Assembly: GCA_028279215.1 (NCBI GenBank)
Contig: JANQOF010000078.1
Coordinates: 1-34,310, forward strand
Length of the DNA: 34,310 nt
Direction: 5' to 3'
Source of the DNA: Pirellulales bacterium
GTDB lineage: Bacteria > Planctomycetota > Planctomycetia > Pirellulales > Lacipirellulaceae
Under the pieces are notes generated by a model that saw nothing but the letters and a program-made list of their open reading frames with translations, had not been told where the DNA came from and made no database searches. This document shows, in pieces, positions 1-8,570 of this stretch. How positions within the stretch are numbered: position 1 is the first letter of the stretch; the number at the start of each line of letters is the position of its first letter. The translations under genes and the position numbers were made by a program.

Positions 1-2015
1 TGCAATTCGGCCAGCGCTTCAGGCCGGAAGAATTTGCCGACGTTCTCCACCACCGCGTTGCGAACGCGCGCGTCCGATTGCTTCGTGCTACTGGCGAGCG
101 CTTCGTAAGCTTCGTCAGTGCTCATCTCTTGCAGCGCTCTGGCCGCGGCGACGCGAACGCCATAGAACTCGTCGTTGTTCAAAGCCGTTTGAAGAGCTTC
201 GACCGAACGCTGGCTCTCCTTGTCGGCCAGTGCCTCGGCGGCCATCAGCCGACCAATCACATCGCTTTCGGCGATCTGCAACTCCAACATCTTCTGCGGC
301 TTGGCGAAATCGACCTCGGCCAGCACGCTGTATTCGGGGTCGAACCGCACCAATTCAGGTTGGCCCGACAGCGGCACATAAAAATCGTGCTTGGCTTTGT
401 TGACTTCGATGGGGTGGTCGACGATGTGGCCATCGACCACGAACCGCAACTTGGTGGGAAATTGGAACAAACGCCTGTTGTCGTCGAGCTTGTGAGTTTG
501 CTGCACGGTTACTTGGGCGAGTTGTCCCTTTGGCAGCCACTTGTAGCGAACCTTGAGTTCCGGAGACCCGGCGCCGTACACCCATTGGTCGAAGAACTGA
601 TCGAGTTCGCGTCCCGAGACTTCTTCGAGCGCCGCAACCAGATCGGCTGTCACTACACTCGACAGGGCATTGTTCTCCAGATATCGCTGTATCCCTTGGC
701 GATACAGATCGACGCCCAACTGGCTCCGCAGCATGTGCAGTACCCAGCTTCCCTTGGGATACGCCCGAAAATCGAACTGATCCCAGGCCGTCTGGTACTC
801 ACGAAACACGATCGGCCGAGGATCGTCGGCCGCGGGCAGCACGCGGCCCCTGGCGTCGCGCCATAGCCCGTAGAGCAACTCGTCGCGGCCCAGTTTGTGC
901 TCGTTGTATAGATGCGTGTAGTAGGTGGCAAAACCCTCGTTGAGCCACAGGTTCGACCAGTCTTCGCAGGTCACGTAATCACCAAACCACTGGTGTGCCA
1001 ATTCGTGGGCGTCGAGATTACGACTGGAACGAATGTTCTCCGTGTCTTTCGAGAAGATGGTGCCGTGATAGAGCGTGGTGATCGTGGTGTTCTCCATCCC
1101 ACCGCTGGTGAAGTCGCGTATGGTCGCCTGGTCGTACTTGTCCCAAGGGTACGGCACACCGATTTCGTCCTCGTAGAACGCCATGATCGCTTTGGTGTCG
1201 GCGAACGAGTTGGCGGCGTGCTCGAATAGCGAGGGTTGGGCATAGAAGCCCAGTGGGATATCGCGGTGGCTGTCTTCGAGCTTGTGGAACTTGCCCGCCA
1301 CCAGACAAACCAAGTAGCTCGCGTGCGGCTTGTCTTGCAGCCAGTGAACTGTATGCATGCCAGCCTCGTCACTCTGGTCGCTAACCATTCGCCCGTTGGA
1401 GACTACGACCATGCCTTCGGGAACCGTGCAGATGACTTCGGTGGTCGACCGTTCGTTCGGGTAGTCGAAGCACGGGAACCAGTGGGGCGCTTCGTGCGTT
1501 TCGCCCTGAGTCCAGATGTGAGTGTCTTCTTCTGGGTAACCAAGCTCGGGTGTGCGGAAGTACAGGCCTTTTTTCGGTTCGGCCATGTAGGTCACGGCGA
1601 CTTCCACCTTCTTCCCCACGGGAATGGGCTCGGCAAACACTAGCGTCAGGTGATGGTCGGTCACCACGTAGTCGGCCAGCGGCACCGTTGAGTCGACCTT
1701 GGAGACGTCCAGCATTTCGGCGTCGAGCGTGACCTCTTCGACCGGCTTGCTGATTGGCGCGAACGCGAGCGTTGTGGCGCCGGCGACAGTCCGCTGATCG
1801 AAGTCGGGCGTAACAACGATCTTCATGTGCAAGACGTCGACCTTCCGATCCGGCGCGTACTTCCGCGCGGCGGAGCCGTCGGCACCTGCTGCAAACGCGG
1901 AATGGTCGCGGCCGCAGTAGCGGCAGATGTTCTCCAATTCGGTGGCGGCGGCAATCGAACTAATTGCCACGACGAGTACAAGAATAGTCGGAGCGAGACG
2001 AATACGCGTCCACAT
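1..2015 (-). CDS. Exported M1-family aminopeptidase (3' end beyond window)
   Basis: Reading frame open from an ATG at 2013-2015 to the window edge, 671 residues visible and no stop. It begins with a hydrophobic export signal (ILVLVVAISSIAAA, residues 11-24), then a cysteine pair CRYC (31-34). The exopeptidase motif GGMEN is near residue 304 and the zinc motif HELAHQWF near 339, with the third ligand in the downstream WLNEGFATYY segment, so all catalytic elements of gluzincin M1 enzymes are present. Known for the family: removal of N-terminal residues from peptides, zinc-dependent. The last roughly 80 visible residues (LMAAEALADKES..., VRVAAARALQEM...) look like HEAT-type helical repeats, as in other planctomycete M1 proteins. 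Location is probably periplasmic or surface (inferred from the signal). Divergent from the next gene across 190 bp. Product class is secure; substrate is unknown. Confidence 0.9.
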   Translation of the reverse strand, partial: MWTRIRLAPTILVLVVAISSIAAATELENICRYCGRDHSAFAAGADGSAARKYAPDRKVDVLHMKIVVTPDFDQRTVAGATTLAFAPISKPVEEVTLDAEMLDVSKVDSTVPLADYVVTDHHLTLVFAEPIPVGKKVEVAVTYMAEPKKGLYFRTPELGYPEEDTHIWTQGETHEAPHWFPCFDYPNERSTTEVICTVPEGMVVVSNGRMVSDQSDEAGMHTVHWLQDKPHASYLVCLVAGKFHKLEDSHRDIPLGFYAQPSLFEHAANSFADTKAIMAFYEDEIGVPYPWDKYDQATIRDFTSGGMENTTITTLYHGTIFSKDTENIRSSRNLDAHELAHQWFGDYVTCEDWSNLWLNEGFATYYTHLYNEHKLGRDELLYGLWRDARGRVLPAADDPRPIVFREYQTAWDQFDFRAYPKGSWVLHMLRSQLGVDLYRQGIQRYLENNALSSVVTADLVAALEEVSGRELDQFFDQWVYGAGSPELKVRYKWLPKGQLAQVTVQQTHKLDDNRRLFQFPTKLRFVVDGHIVDHPIEVNKAKHDFYVPLSGQPELVRFDPEYSVLAEVDFAKPQKMLELQIAESDVIGRLMAAEALADKESQRSVEALQTALNNDEFYGVRVAAARALQEMSTDEAYEALASSTKQSDARVRNAVVENVGKFFRPEALAEL

Positions 2016-2205
2016 GAGATGGGTGTTCCTGTTTGCGTCGCCTGAGTTACGGTTGCGGTTCAGCGATAGTATAGCTTAGCGAACGGCTGGCGGCATCACT
2101 CTAGCTACCTGCGGAAACTGCTAGAATAGGCTCCACAGGCAAATTGGAGTTCCATTCGCCACGATAGGTTCGGCCACGATTTTCGCCGCGAGCATCATAT
2201 TTGCT

Positions 2206-3930
2206 ATGCGCATTTCCTTCAAACGGTTCGTTCTCGTCGGCGGCATCGCCTTCGCCCTGTTCGTCGCGTACATGGCCTATCAGTTGCTCACGCCCACTGG
2301 GCCAATTGCCGTATCGCCACGAACAACCGTGATTACCGAACCCTTGGCCGACGACGGCTTGCCCGATTTCGCGGCCTACTTGCTGGGCGAGATGAAGGGC
2401 GGCGTCACGCCGGAGAACAACGGGGCGATTCCTTTCTTGCAGGCCATGTGGCCAGCGGGATTGACATCCCGGAGAGCAGTTTGCGATGAGCTCGGAATGG
2501 AGATGCCAACCAGCAATGGTCTAGTTGATCCATACGAGGATCAAGACCTTGTCGAAGCGCTGGTTTTGTGGGTTCGCGATTCGCAGGATGTCTCTGGCGA
2601 GGAATCGCAAATCGAAGAGTACGCTACCGACTTCATCTTCCATGCGCACGAACACCCATGGCACAAGAATGAAATCCCGGCGTTAGATCGATGGCTAAAC
2701 GACCACCAGCAACAGATCGATTTGCTGCAAGAAGCGGCGCGGCGAGAAAGGTACTATCTGCCTTCAGAGACACTATTGACCGATCCGAAAATGTCACTTG
2801 TGTATACCCTTGCTCCACACATCCAAACGCAACGTTCGGCCGTCCGGATTGTAGCGATGCGGGCCAATCACCATATCGGTGCAGGCGAGCTAGGCGCCGC
2901 GTGGGAAGACTGTCGCACGATTCACGCGCTGGCCGACACGTGTGCAGGACAGCTTGTCATCGGGGAGTTCGTATCGATCGCCTGCGAGCAATATGGACAC
3001 CAGGTCGCGACACAGATTCTTAACTCAGATCGCCTATCAGGGGACTTGGCTCGCCAAATACATCACTTCTACAGCCAGCGCCCATTCCGCAGCATGGCGA
3101 CTGTTTTCGACAATTGCGAGCGGCTGTCATTCGTCACGGCAGTGCTTGAGCTCGCAGGCAGCCGTCGGTCCAACAAGCCAGTCGCTGGTGGGCCAGGTGC
3201 TACGTCGGGTGTCTTGTTCGATAGCTTGCGGTCGCTCGCAATGGATTGGGAGCTTGTGCTCATAATCGGCAATGCTTGGTACGACGAAATTGTGGCAGCC
3301 ATGGAATTGCCAACTCACGCCGAGCAACAGGCCGCATTCGTCGCCATCGAAACGAGAATGGCGCAGAAGTCGAAGTTATCGCCCGGCAAGCTACTTGGCT
3401 CGGCATTGAGTCGCACCAGCCGTAGCAAGAATGTGGCAAACGTTTTGTCCAGTCTAATGTTGCCCTCGGTAAGAGCTGCCAAGGATGCTGTAGATCGGGC
3501 CAACACGCTGTTGCAAATGCAGCAAGTCGCCGCGGCGCTAGCGGTGTATCGAATCGAGCATGGCGACTACCCAGACGACTTAGTGCCAGAGTTGATGGAG
3601 TCGGCCCAATTGGATCCCTACGACAAACCGCTCGCGTATCAGAAAACTAAGCGGGGCTATTTGCTCTACTCGTTCGGCAAGAATGGGAAGGACGACGGTG
3701 GTTCAAATGAATCGCTAACTGCCTATCAAGGCTACGAGCTTGGCGCGACAGAGGCCGAAGGCCGGGCACTCCGAGAGTTGTTGGCCGAGTCGCAGACCGA
3801 AGACGAAGTGGACAAGGCAATCGACAAGTTCTTGCGGGCGCCCAAAGATGCCGACGACTGGTCGTTGCGACTCCCGCTATTGCGCCGTCCGCTTCCCGAA
3901 TTTCAACCTGCTGACGCTGGCGATTTTTGA
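2206..3930 (+). CDS. Membrane-anchored protein with pseudopilin-like C-terminal segment, function unknown
   Basis: 574 residues. The N-terminus has one membrane segment (residues about 9-27, FVLVGGIAFALFVAYMAYQLL) after a short basic stretch, so the bulk should lie outside the cytoplasm. The middle is mostly helical with no motif I recognise. Near residues 430-505 a segment reads LLQMQQVAAALAVYRIEHGDYP, then LDPYDKPLAY and GYLLYSFGKNGKDDGG. This resembles the globular end of GspG-like pseudopilins (helix, YP, DP-x-x-x-P-L-x-Y, YS-x-G-x-x-G), without the FTLVE prepilin leader. Such proteins are common in planctomycetes and remain uncharacterised. No clear Shine-Dalgarno precedes the ATG. The coding call is strong because of length and composition; the pseudopilin resemblance is inference. 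Confidence 0.8.
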   Translation: MRISFKRFVLVGGIAFALFVAYMAYQLLTPTGPIAVSPRTTVITEPLADDGLPDFAAYLLGEMKGGVTPENNGAIPFLQAMWPAGLTSRRAVCDELGMEMPTSNGLVDPYEDQDLVEALVLWVRDSQDVSGEESQIEEYATDFIFHAHEHPWHKNEIPALDRWLNDHQQQIDLLQEAARRERYYLPSETLLTDPKMSLVYTLAPHIQTQRSAVRIVAMRANHHIGAGELGAAWEDCRTIHALADTCAGQLVIGEFVSIACEQYGHQVATQILNSDRLSGDLARQIHHFYSQRPFRSMATVFDNCERLSFVTAVLELAGSRRSNKPVAGGPGATSGVLFDSLRSLAMDWELVLIIGNAWYDEIVAAMELPTHAEQQAAFVAIETRMAQKSKLSPGKLLGSALSRTSRSKNVANVLSSLMLPSVRAAKDAVDRANTLLQMQQVAAALAVYRIEHGDYPDDLVPELMESAQLDPYDKPLAYQKTKRGYLLYSFGKNGKDDGGSNESLTAYQGYELGATEAEGRALRELLAESQTEDEVDKAIDKFLRAPKDADDWSLRLPLLRRPLPEFQPADAGDF

Positions 3931-4032
3931 CCGGCGGCAGCCGTAGCGCTCGCGGTGCAGTACAGTAATCTGGCCGTTCGTGGTATACTGATAGGCGTAA
4001 CGTACCCTCCTCGCCATCCGTCCACACCGACC

Positions 4033-4311
4033 ATGGACAAGCAACAACTTCACACGCAGCTAACCGAGTTGCACCAAGAGCTGAGCACCGTTCACGACGT
4101 CGACGAGTCGACTCGGGAGATGCTGGTGACCGTGATGCAGGACATCGCTCAGGTTTTGACGGGCGAGCAAGAGAGTGCCGATACAGAGGAGTCGTCGGCA
4201 CCTACCAGCGATCGGCTGCGCGAAATGGTGACCGAGTTCGAAGCCGAGCATCCCAAGCTCGCACAAACGCTGGGCCAACTGGCCGACGGGCTCGCCAACT
4301 TGGGCATCTAA
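4033..4311 (+). CDS. Small DUF4404-like acidic helical protein
   Basis: 92 residues starting MDKQQLHTQL. The frame is open upstream to 3955, but that extension is basic and unlike the rest, so the ATG at 4033 is preferred. The sequence is acidic and predicted helical: LTELHQELSTVHDVDESTREML, a Ser/Glu-rich linker (ESADTEESSAP), then RLREMVTEFEAEHPKLAQTLGQLADGLANLGI. This order (helical N-terminal half, linker, F-E-x-x-H-P-x-L-A near the end) fits the DUF4404 family, whose function is unknown. It is probably cytoplasmic since no signal is seen. Its stop lies 15 bp from the stop of the convergent M20 gene. A TATACT hexamer at about 3983-3988 could be a -10 element, but I find no matching -35. 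Confidence 0.7.
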   Translation: MDKQQLHTQLTELHQELSTVHDVDESTREMLVTVMQDIAQVLTGEQESADTEESSAPTSDRLREMVTEFEAEHPKLAQTLGQLADGLANLGI

Positions 4312-4326
4312 GCCGACTCGCCCGAG

Positions 4327-5526
4327 TCACTTGGCCGCCACCAGCCGAACTGCCAGGCGGCAAGCGAGTTTGAATGCTTCGATGTCGAGCTGCTCGTCGA
4401 CGGTGTGAATGTTGCGTTGGCCGCAACCCAACGTGACGGCCGGAACGCCTCGGGCGGCGAGCCAATTGGCATCGAGTCCGCCGTTGCTGATCGCCAAGTC
4501 TGCCTGATGACCCTCGGCCTTCACCGCGGCGGTCGCGACCGCGATCGAAGGATCGTTCGCCGCCAAGCGGAAGGAATCGTAGTCTAAGTGGCCATTGAAC
4601 TCCACGCGGCCATGTTCGCGTTTCGCGTTGCGAACCTTGCGCGCCGCGCGGGTAAAGGCCTTCTCGATTTCGCGAACGATCCGCTCGCGAAACTTCGAGT
4701 TATGGCTACGCGCCTCGGCGCGGAGCGTCACGTAGTTCGTTACCACATTGGTCGCCGCGCCGCCTTCGATAACACCCACGTTGCTGGTGCCGGTGCCGCC
4801 ACGCTTCTCAATCAAACCATGCCAACCGTTCTCCACTAGGTCCGCGATCGCCAGCGACGCGATCGCGATGGCGCTCACGCCCTCTTCCGGCGCGCCGCCT
4901 GCATGACTGGCAATGCCATGCACGTGAATGTCCATCCGATAGCCGCCGGTGGCGCCAATGGTGAGCTTGGTCGGCGAACCACCATCGAAGTTGAAAGCCA
5001 GGCTGGGTTTACCGAGTTTGGCCACGTTCACATTGCGAGCACCAAACAGGCCCACCTCCTCCTGCACCGTCCACAGAAGTGTGGTTGGGAAGTGGTCGAT
5101 GTCGCCGGCAAACATTCTCTCGGCGGTCGCCAATAGCACGGCTGCGCCAGCCCTGTCGTCGGCGCCCAAACCGGTATTCGGATCAGCCGACTCGATGAAC
5201 CTTCCTTTCCGCACCGGCTGGCTTCCTACGCACACGGGCACCGTATCGACATGGGCCGAGAGCATCCGTCGGGGACCACGTCGATTGCCGGGCAACTTGA
5301 GCACCAGGTTGCCCACCTGTCCGGCAAGCGGCGTTTTGGTGTGGGCTCTGTCGAACTGTAGCTGCGACTGCTTCCCCCCGGCGGCCAGCAACCGGCGACG
5401 AATGTACTCCATCACGGCAGCTTCCTGGCCGCTTTGCCCTGGAATTGCCATCAGCTCGGTCACCAACGCGAGCGTCGAAGTGTCCTGGGAGCGAATGGTG
5501 GTGCTTGTCGATTTCCGCTTCGGCAT
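4327..5526 (-). CDS. M20-family metallopeptidase (peptidase T-like)
   Basis: 399 residues from MPKRKSTST; the frame extends 13 codons further (to 5565) but GGAAACA before the ATG at 5526 supports the shorter form. Two-metal hydrolase motifs are all visible: HVDTVP (H92, D94), GLGADDRAG (bridging Asp near 123), QEEVGLFGA (Glu pair 156-157) and an Asp in FNFDGGSP (near 181), plus a C-terminal HTVDE histidine. The lid/dimerisation domain sits roughly at 190-300 (HVHGIASHAGGAPEEG). Family role: cleavage of an N-terminal residue from small peptides or related amide substrates. No export signal, so cytoplasmic. Divergent from the amidotransferase gene across 118 bp. The exact substrate cannot be read from sequence. 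Confidence 0.9.
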   Translation of the reverse strand: MPKRKSTSTTIRSQDTSTLALVTELMAIPGQSGQEAAVMEYIRRRLLAAGGKQSQLQFDRAHTKTPLAGQVGNLVLKLPGNRRGPRRMLSAHVDTVPVCVGSQPVRKGRFIESADPNTGLGADDRAGAAVLLATAERMFAGDIDHFPTTLLWTVQEEVGLFGARNVNVAKLGKPSLAFNFDGGSPTKLTIGATGGYRMDIHVHGIASHAGGAPEEGVSAIAIASLAIADLVENGWHGLIEKRGGTGTSNVGVIEGGAATNVVTNYVTLRAEARSHNSKFRERIVREIEKAFTRAARKVRNAKREHGRVEFNGHLDYDSFRLAANDPSIAVATAAVKAEGHQADLAISNGGLDANWLAARGVPAVTLGCGQRNIHTVDEQLDIEAFKLACRLAVRLVAAK

Positions 5527-5644
5527 GTTGTTTCCAGTGGTTCTTGCGCGTTGGTCGTGCTGCATTACACCACTATGCGAAGCGCCACGCTAGTAGCAAC
5601 AAATTGAGTGGACTAAAATGAGCTTTGGAAAAGCGCGGAACACC

Positions 5645-6232
<588 letters not shown>

Positions 6233-6333
6233 TTGGCGTCTGGCTGTAAGAGATGGCCGCTCGAGCGACGGTGCTAGTGCTCGTCGGACCGAATTCCTTC
6301 GCGCCCAAATGCGACTAGTCCACTCCATCCGTT

Positions 6334-6984
6334 ATGCAGCTTCTTTCCGTCAACGTTGGCCGACCGCGACTTGTGCAACACCAGGGCGAAGTGGTGTCGA
6401 CCGCCATATTCAAGAAGCCCGTGGCGGGCCCGGTAGCCGTCGCCGAGCTTGGCGTCGAAGGCGACGATCAAGCCGACCAGCGAGTTCACGGCGGCGTCGA
6501 CAAGGCGGTGTATGCCTACTCAGACGACGACTACGCATGGTGGCGGCAACAGTTCGAAGCACGCGACTTCCAACCGGGCGAGTTTGGCGAGAACCTCACG
6601 ACGAGTCAACTCGCGAGCGACGAAGTTCGTATTGGCGATCGCTATCGCATTGGATCGGTGCTCCTCGAAGCGACCCAGCCGCGACAGCCCTGCCTGAAGC
6701 TCGGCATCAAGATGCGGGACTCAAGATTCATCAAGTGGTTCCATCAAGCAGAACGGCCTGGAACCTATTTTCGAGTGGTGGAGACGGGGACGCTTCAGGC
6801 GGGCGACGCGATTGAACTCGTCGATCGGGTCGATCGATCGATGAGCGTGGTCGACATGTATCGCCTGCGTTTCGACTCCGCGGCCAAACGCGACGAGTTG
6901 CAGGCAGCCGCCGAGTTGCCGCGGCTATCGAACAGTTGGCGCGACGACTTTCGTCGCCTGGCTGCCTCTCGTTCAAGGGGATGA
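6334..6984 (+). CDS. MOSC domain protein, YiiM-like
   Basis: 216 residues. Family features in order: RVHGGVDKAVYAY (50-62), GEFGENLTT (82-90), an RIGDRYRIG strand (about 99-107), then PRQPCLKLG with the conserved MOSC cysteine at residue 120. A C-terminal extension (about 165-216) contains helical DMYRLRFD and WRDDFRRLAASR, as in YiiM-type proteins. MOSC domains bind or handle the molybdenum cofactor sulfur; YiiM of E. coli takes part in reduction of N-hydroxylated compounds. The next gene, moeA, starts 10 bp after this stop, and its AAGGA ribosome-binding site overlaps this gene's end, suggesting translational coupling and a shared role in molybdenum-cofactor use. No Shine-Dalgarno is obvious for this gene itself. 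Confidence 0.88.
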   Translation: MQLLSVNVGRPRLVQHQGEVVSTAIFKKPVAGPVAVAELGVEGDDQADQRVHGGVDKAVYAYSDDDYAWWRQQFEARDFQPGEFGENLTTSQLASDEVRIGDRYRIGSVLLEATQPRQPCLKLGIKMRDSRFIKWFHQAERPGTYFRVVETGTLQAGDAIELVDRVDRSMSVVDMYRLRFDSAAKRDELQAAAELPRLSNSWRDDFRRLAASRSRG

Positions 6985-6994
6985 AGGAACTTCG

Positions 6995-8206
6995 ATGTTG
7001 ACCGTCGAACAGGCAATCATGTTGGTGGCCCGATATGCCGCGAAGCTACCTGCGGTGCGCATGGCGCTTGGCGATGCGCTTGGGCTCGTGCTGGCCGAGT
7101 CGGTGGCAAGCGACATCGACTCGCCGCCGCACAATAAGGCCATGATGGACGGCTTTGCCGTGGTGGCGAGCGATCGCTCACCCACTCGCGTCATCATCGA
7201 AAGTGTCATGGCCGGCGACGTGCCGCACCACGCGGTGCGACCCGGAGCAGCGACTCGAATCATGACCGGAGCGCCAGTGCCCGACGGTGCTACCGCCGTT
7301 ATTCCGATTGAAAAGACCAGCCAAGTCGACGAGCAGACCGTACGGATCGATTGGATCGATCCGCCGGTGGGCAAGCACATCACGCTACAAGGCTCGTCGC
7401 TCCGCGTGGGTCATCAGGTGGCCGAAGCGGGCACGACCGTCAGCTCGTTGGTTGCCGCCGCGTTGACCGAAGCCGGTGCCGGCGTGGTGCAGGTGATTCG
7501 GCGGCCCAAAGTTGCCATACTGGCGACCGGAAATGAGCTTGTCAGCACCGATCTCAGACCCGGGCCGGGGCAAATTCGCAATTCCAACGGGCCACTGCTG
7601 GTTGGAGCGGTTGTTGAAGCAGGCGCTACGCCTCTAGAACTGCCGGTCGGACGCGACGATCGCGTGGAACTCACGCAACTGGTCGAGCGTGGGCTTGAGG
7701 CCGACGTGCTGTTGGTGACCGGCGGAGTCTCGGCCGGGGCAAAGGACCTGGTGCCAGAAGCGCTGGTAGCTGCTGGCGTACAGAAGGTGTTTCACAAGCT
7801 CGCCCTCAAGCCAGGCAAGCCGTTATGGTTTGGCATTGCGCCTAGACCGGTGGGGCCGTCGAGACTGGTGTTCGGATTTCCCGGAAACCCTGTGAGTGGT
7901 TTGGCTTGCTTCCACCTGTTTGTCAGGCCAGCGTTGGCCGTGCTATCGGGCAGAATGGATACCGTGCGTCTGGAGTTGGCTCGTGGCCGCGCTGCCGATG
8001 CGTACGCCCACGGGGGCGGTCGTGAGACGTTTCGACCAGCCCGCGCCATGGCCAGCATCGCCGATGAGGTTCCGATGGTCGAGTTCATCCGATGGCACGG
8101 TTCAGCCGATCTCGCCGGCGCGGCCAAGGCGAACTGCCTCGTGCGACTGCCGGTGGAGCCGCTCACCGTTTCGTCCGGCGACGAGGTTGCCTTCCTGCCG
8201 CTCTGA
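6995..8206 (+). CDS. moeA: Molybdopterin molybdenumtransferase MoeA
   Basis: 403 residues, normal length for MoeA. Visible landmarks: N-terminal helix (VEQAIMLVARYAA), the substrate loop DSPPHNKAMMDGFAV (about residues 42-56), TGAPVPDGATAV (about 91-102), the MoaB/Mog-fold segment VAILATGNELV with NSNGPLL, the molybdopterin-binding TGGVSAG (about 243-249), and FPGNPVSGL (about 294-302), then the C-terminal beta domain (about 320-403). It inserts molybdate into adenylylated molybdopterin in the last step of molybdenum-cofactor synthesis, in the cytoplasm. AAGGA lies about 7 bases before the ATG. The substrate loop has PPHNKAM instead of the enterobacterial P-x-F-D-x-S-A-M form; this variant is what I expect in planctomycetes. 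No other Mo-cofactor gene is in the window. Confidence 0.95.
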   Translation: MLTVEQAIMLVARYAAKLPAVRMALGDALGLVLAESVASDIDSPPHNKAMMDGFAVVASDRSPTRVIIESVMAGDVPHHAVRPGAATRIMTGAPVPDGATAVIPIEKTSQVDEQTVRIDWIDPPVGKHITLQGSSLRVGHQVAEAGTTVSSLVAAALTEAGAGVVQVIRRPKVAILATGNELVSTDLRPGPGQIRNSNGPLLVGAVVEAGATPLELPVGRDDRVELTQLVERGLEADVLLVTGGVSAGAKDLVPEALVAAGVQKVFHKLALKPGKPLWFGIAPRPVGPSRLVFGFPGNPVSGLACFHLFVRPALAVLSGRMDTVRLELARGRAADAYAHGGGRETFRPARAMASIADEVPMVEFIRWHGSADLAGAAKANCLVRLPVEPLTVSSGDEVAFLPL

Positions 8207-8570
8207 TCCAACGTGCCTTGGCAAGCAGAAAACATGGATATCCAGGGTTTCTTGTGGCTGGCTGCCGCCAACACCGGACGCAAAAAGGTTGACAACCGCC
8301 GCCCCGGTTGGCGATCATGGAGGGACCCAGCAACTCGGCAATTTTGCGCTCATTGTCTGCTCGAAGCGATCGTGTGATGGCCGATCGTAGGCCAACGCTC
8401 GCCAGTCTGCCGTAGCGTCCGGAGTTGGCTCGGGTTTATGGAACAGATCAACAGCATGCCGCATGACCAAGTCGCACGTGCCCCGCGGGCCAGTTGGGGC
8501 AACGTAACGACGTTGCGAAACTCACGCACGACCGACCACTTTGGGGCGAAGTACGATAAAAGGTACCACG
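8207..8570. other. Intergenic region, 364 bases, one palindrome
   Basis: No credible gene. It lies between moeA and a PEP-CTERM gene on the same strand. The only clear structure is the hairpin at 8499-8516. The T-poor sequence after moeA contains no obvious intrinsic terminator. Confidence 0.6.
8499..8516. promoter_or_regulatory. Palindrome GCAACGT-AACG-ACGTTGC, possible operator or hairpin
   Basis: Perfect 7-base arms with a 4-base centre, about 55 bases before the start of the PEP-CTERM gene. No T-run follows on either strand, so an intrinsic terminator is unlikely. The position suits an operator or a leader hairpin. Function is inferred only from position and symmetry. Confidence 0.3.

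Noticed and set aside
78-1643. Several plus-strand frames over the first 1.6 kb
   Set aside because: All lie opposite the M1 peptidase frame, which has clear catalytic motifs.
8376-8391. GG-N10-GC pattern as a sigma-54 promoter before the large PEP-CTERM gene
   Set aside because: Only the bare GG/GC spacing fits; the flanking consensus bases of both halves are poor and the distance to the start is nearly 200 bases.
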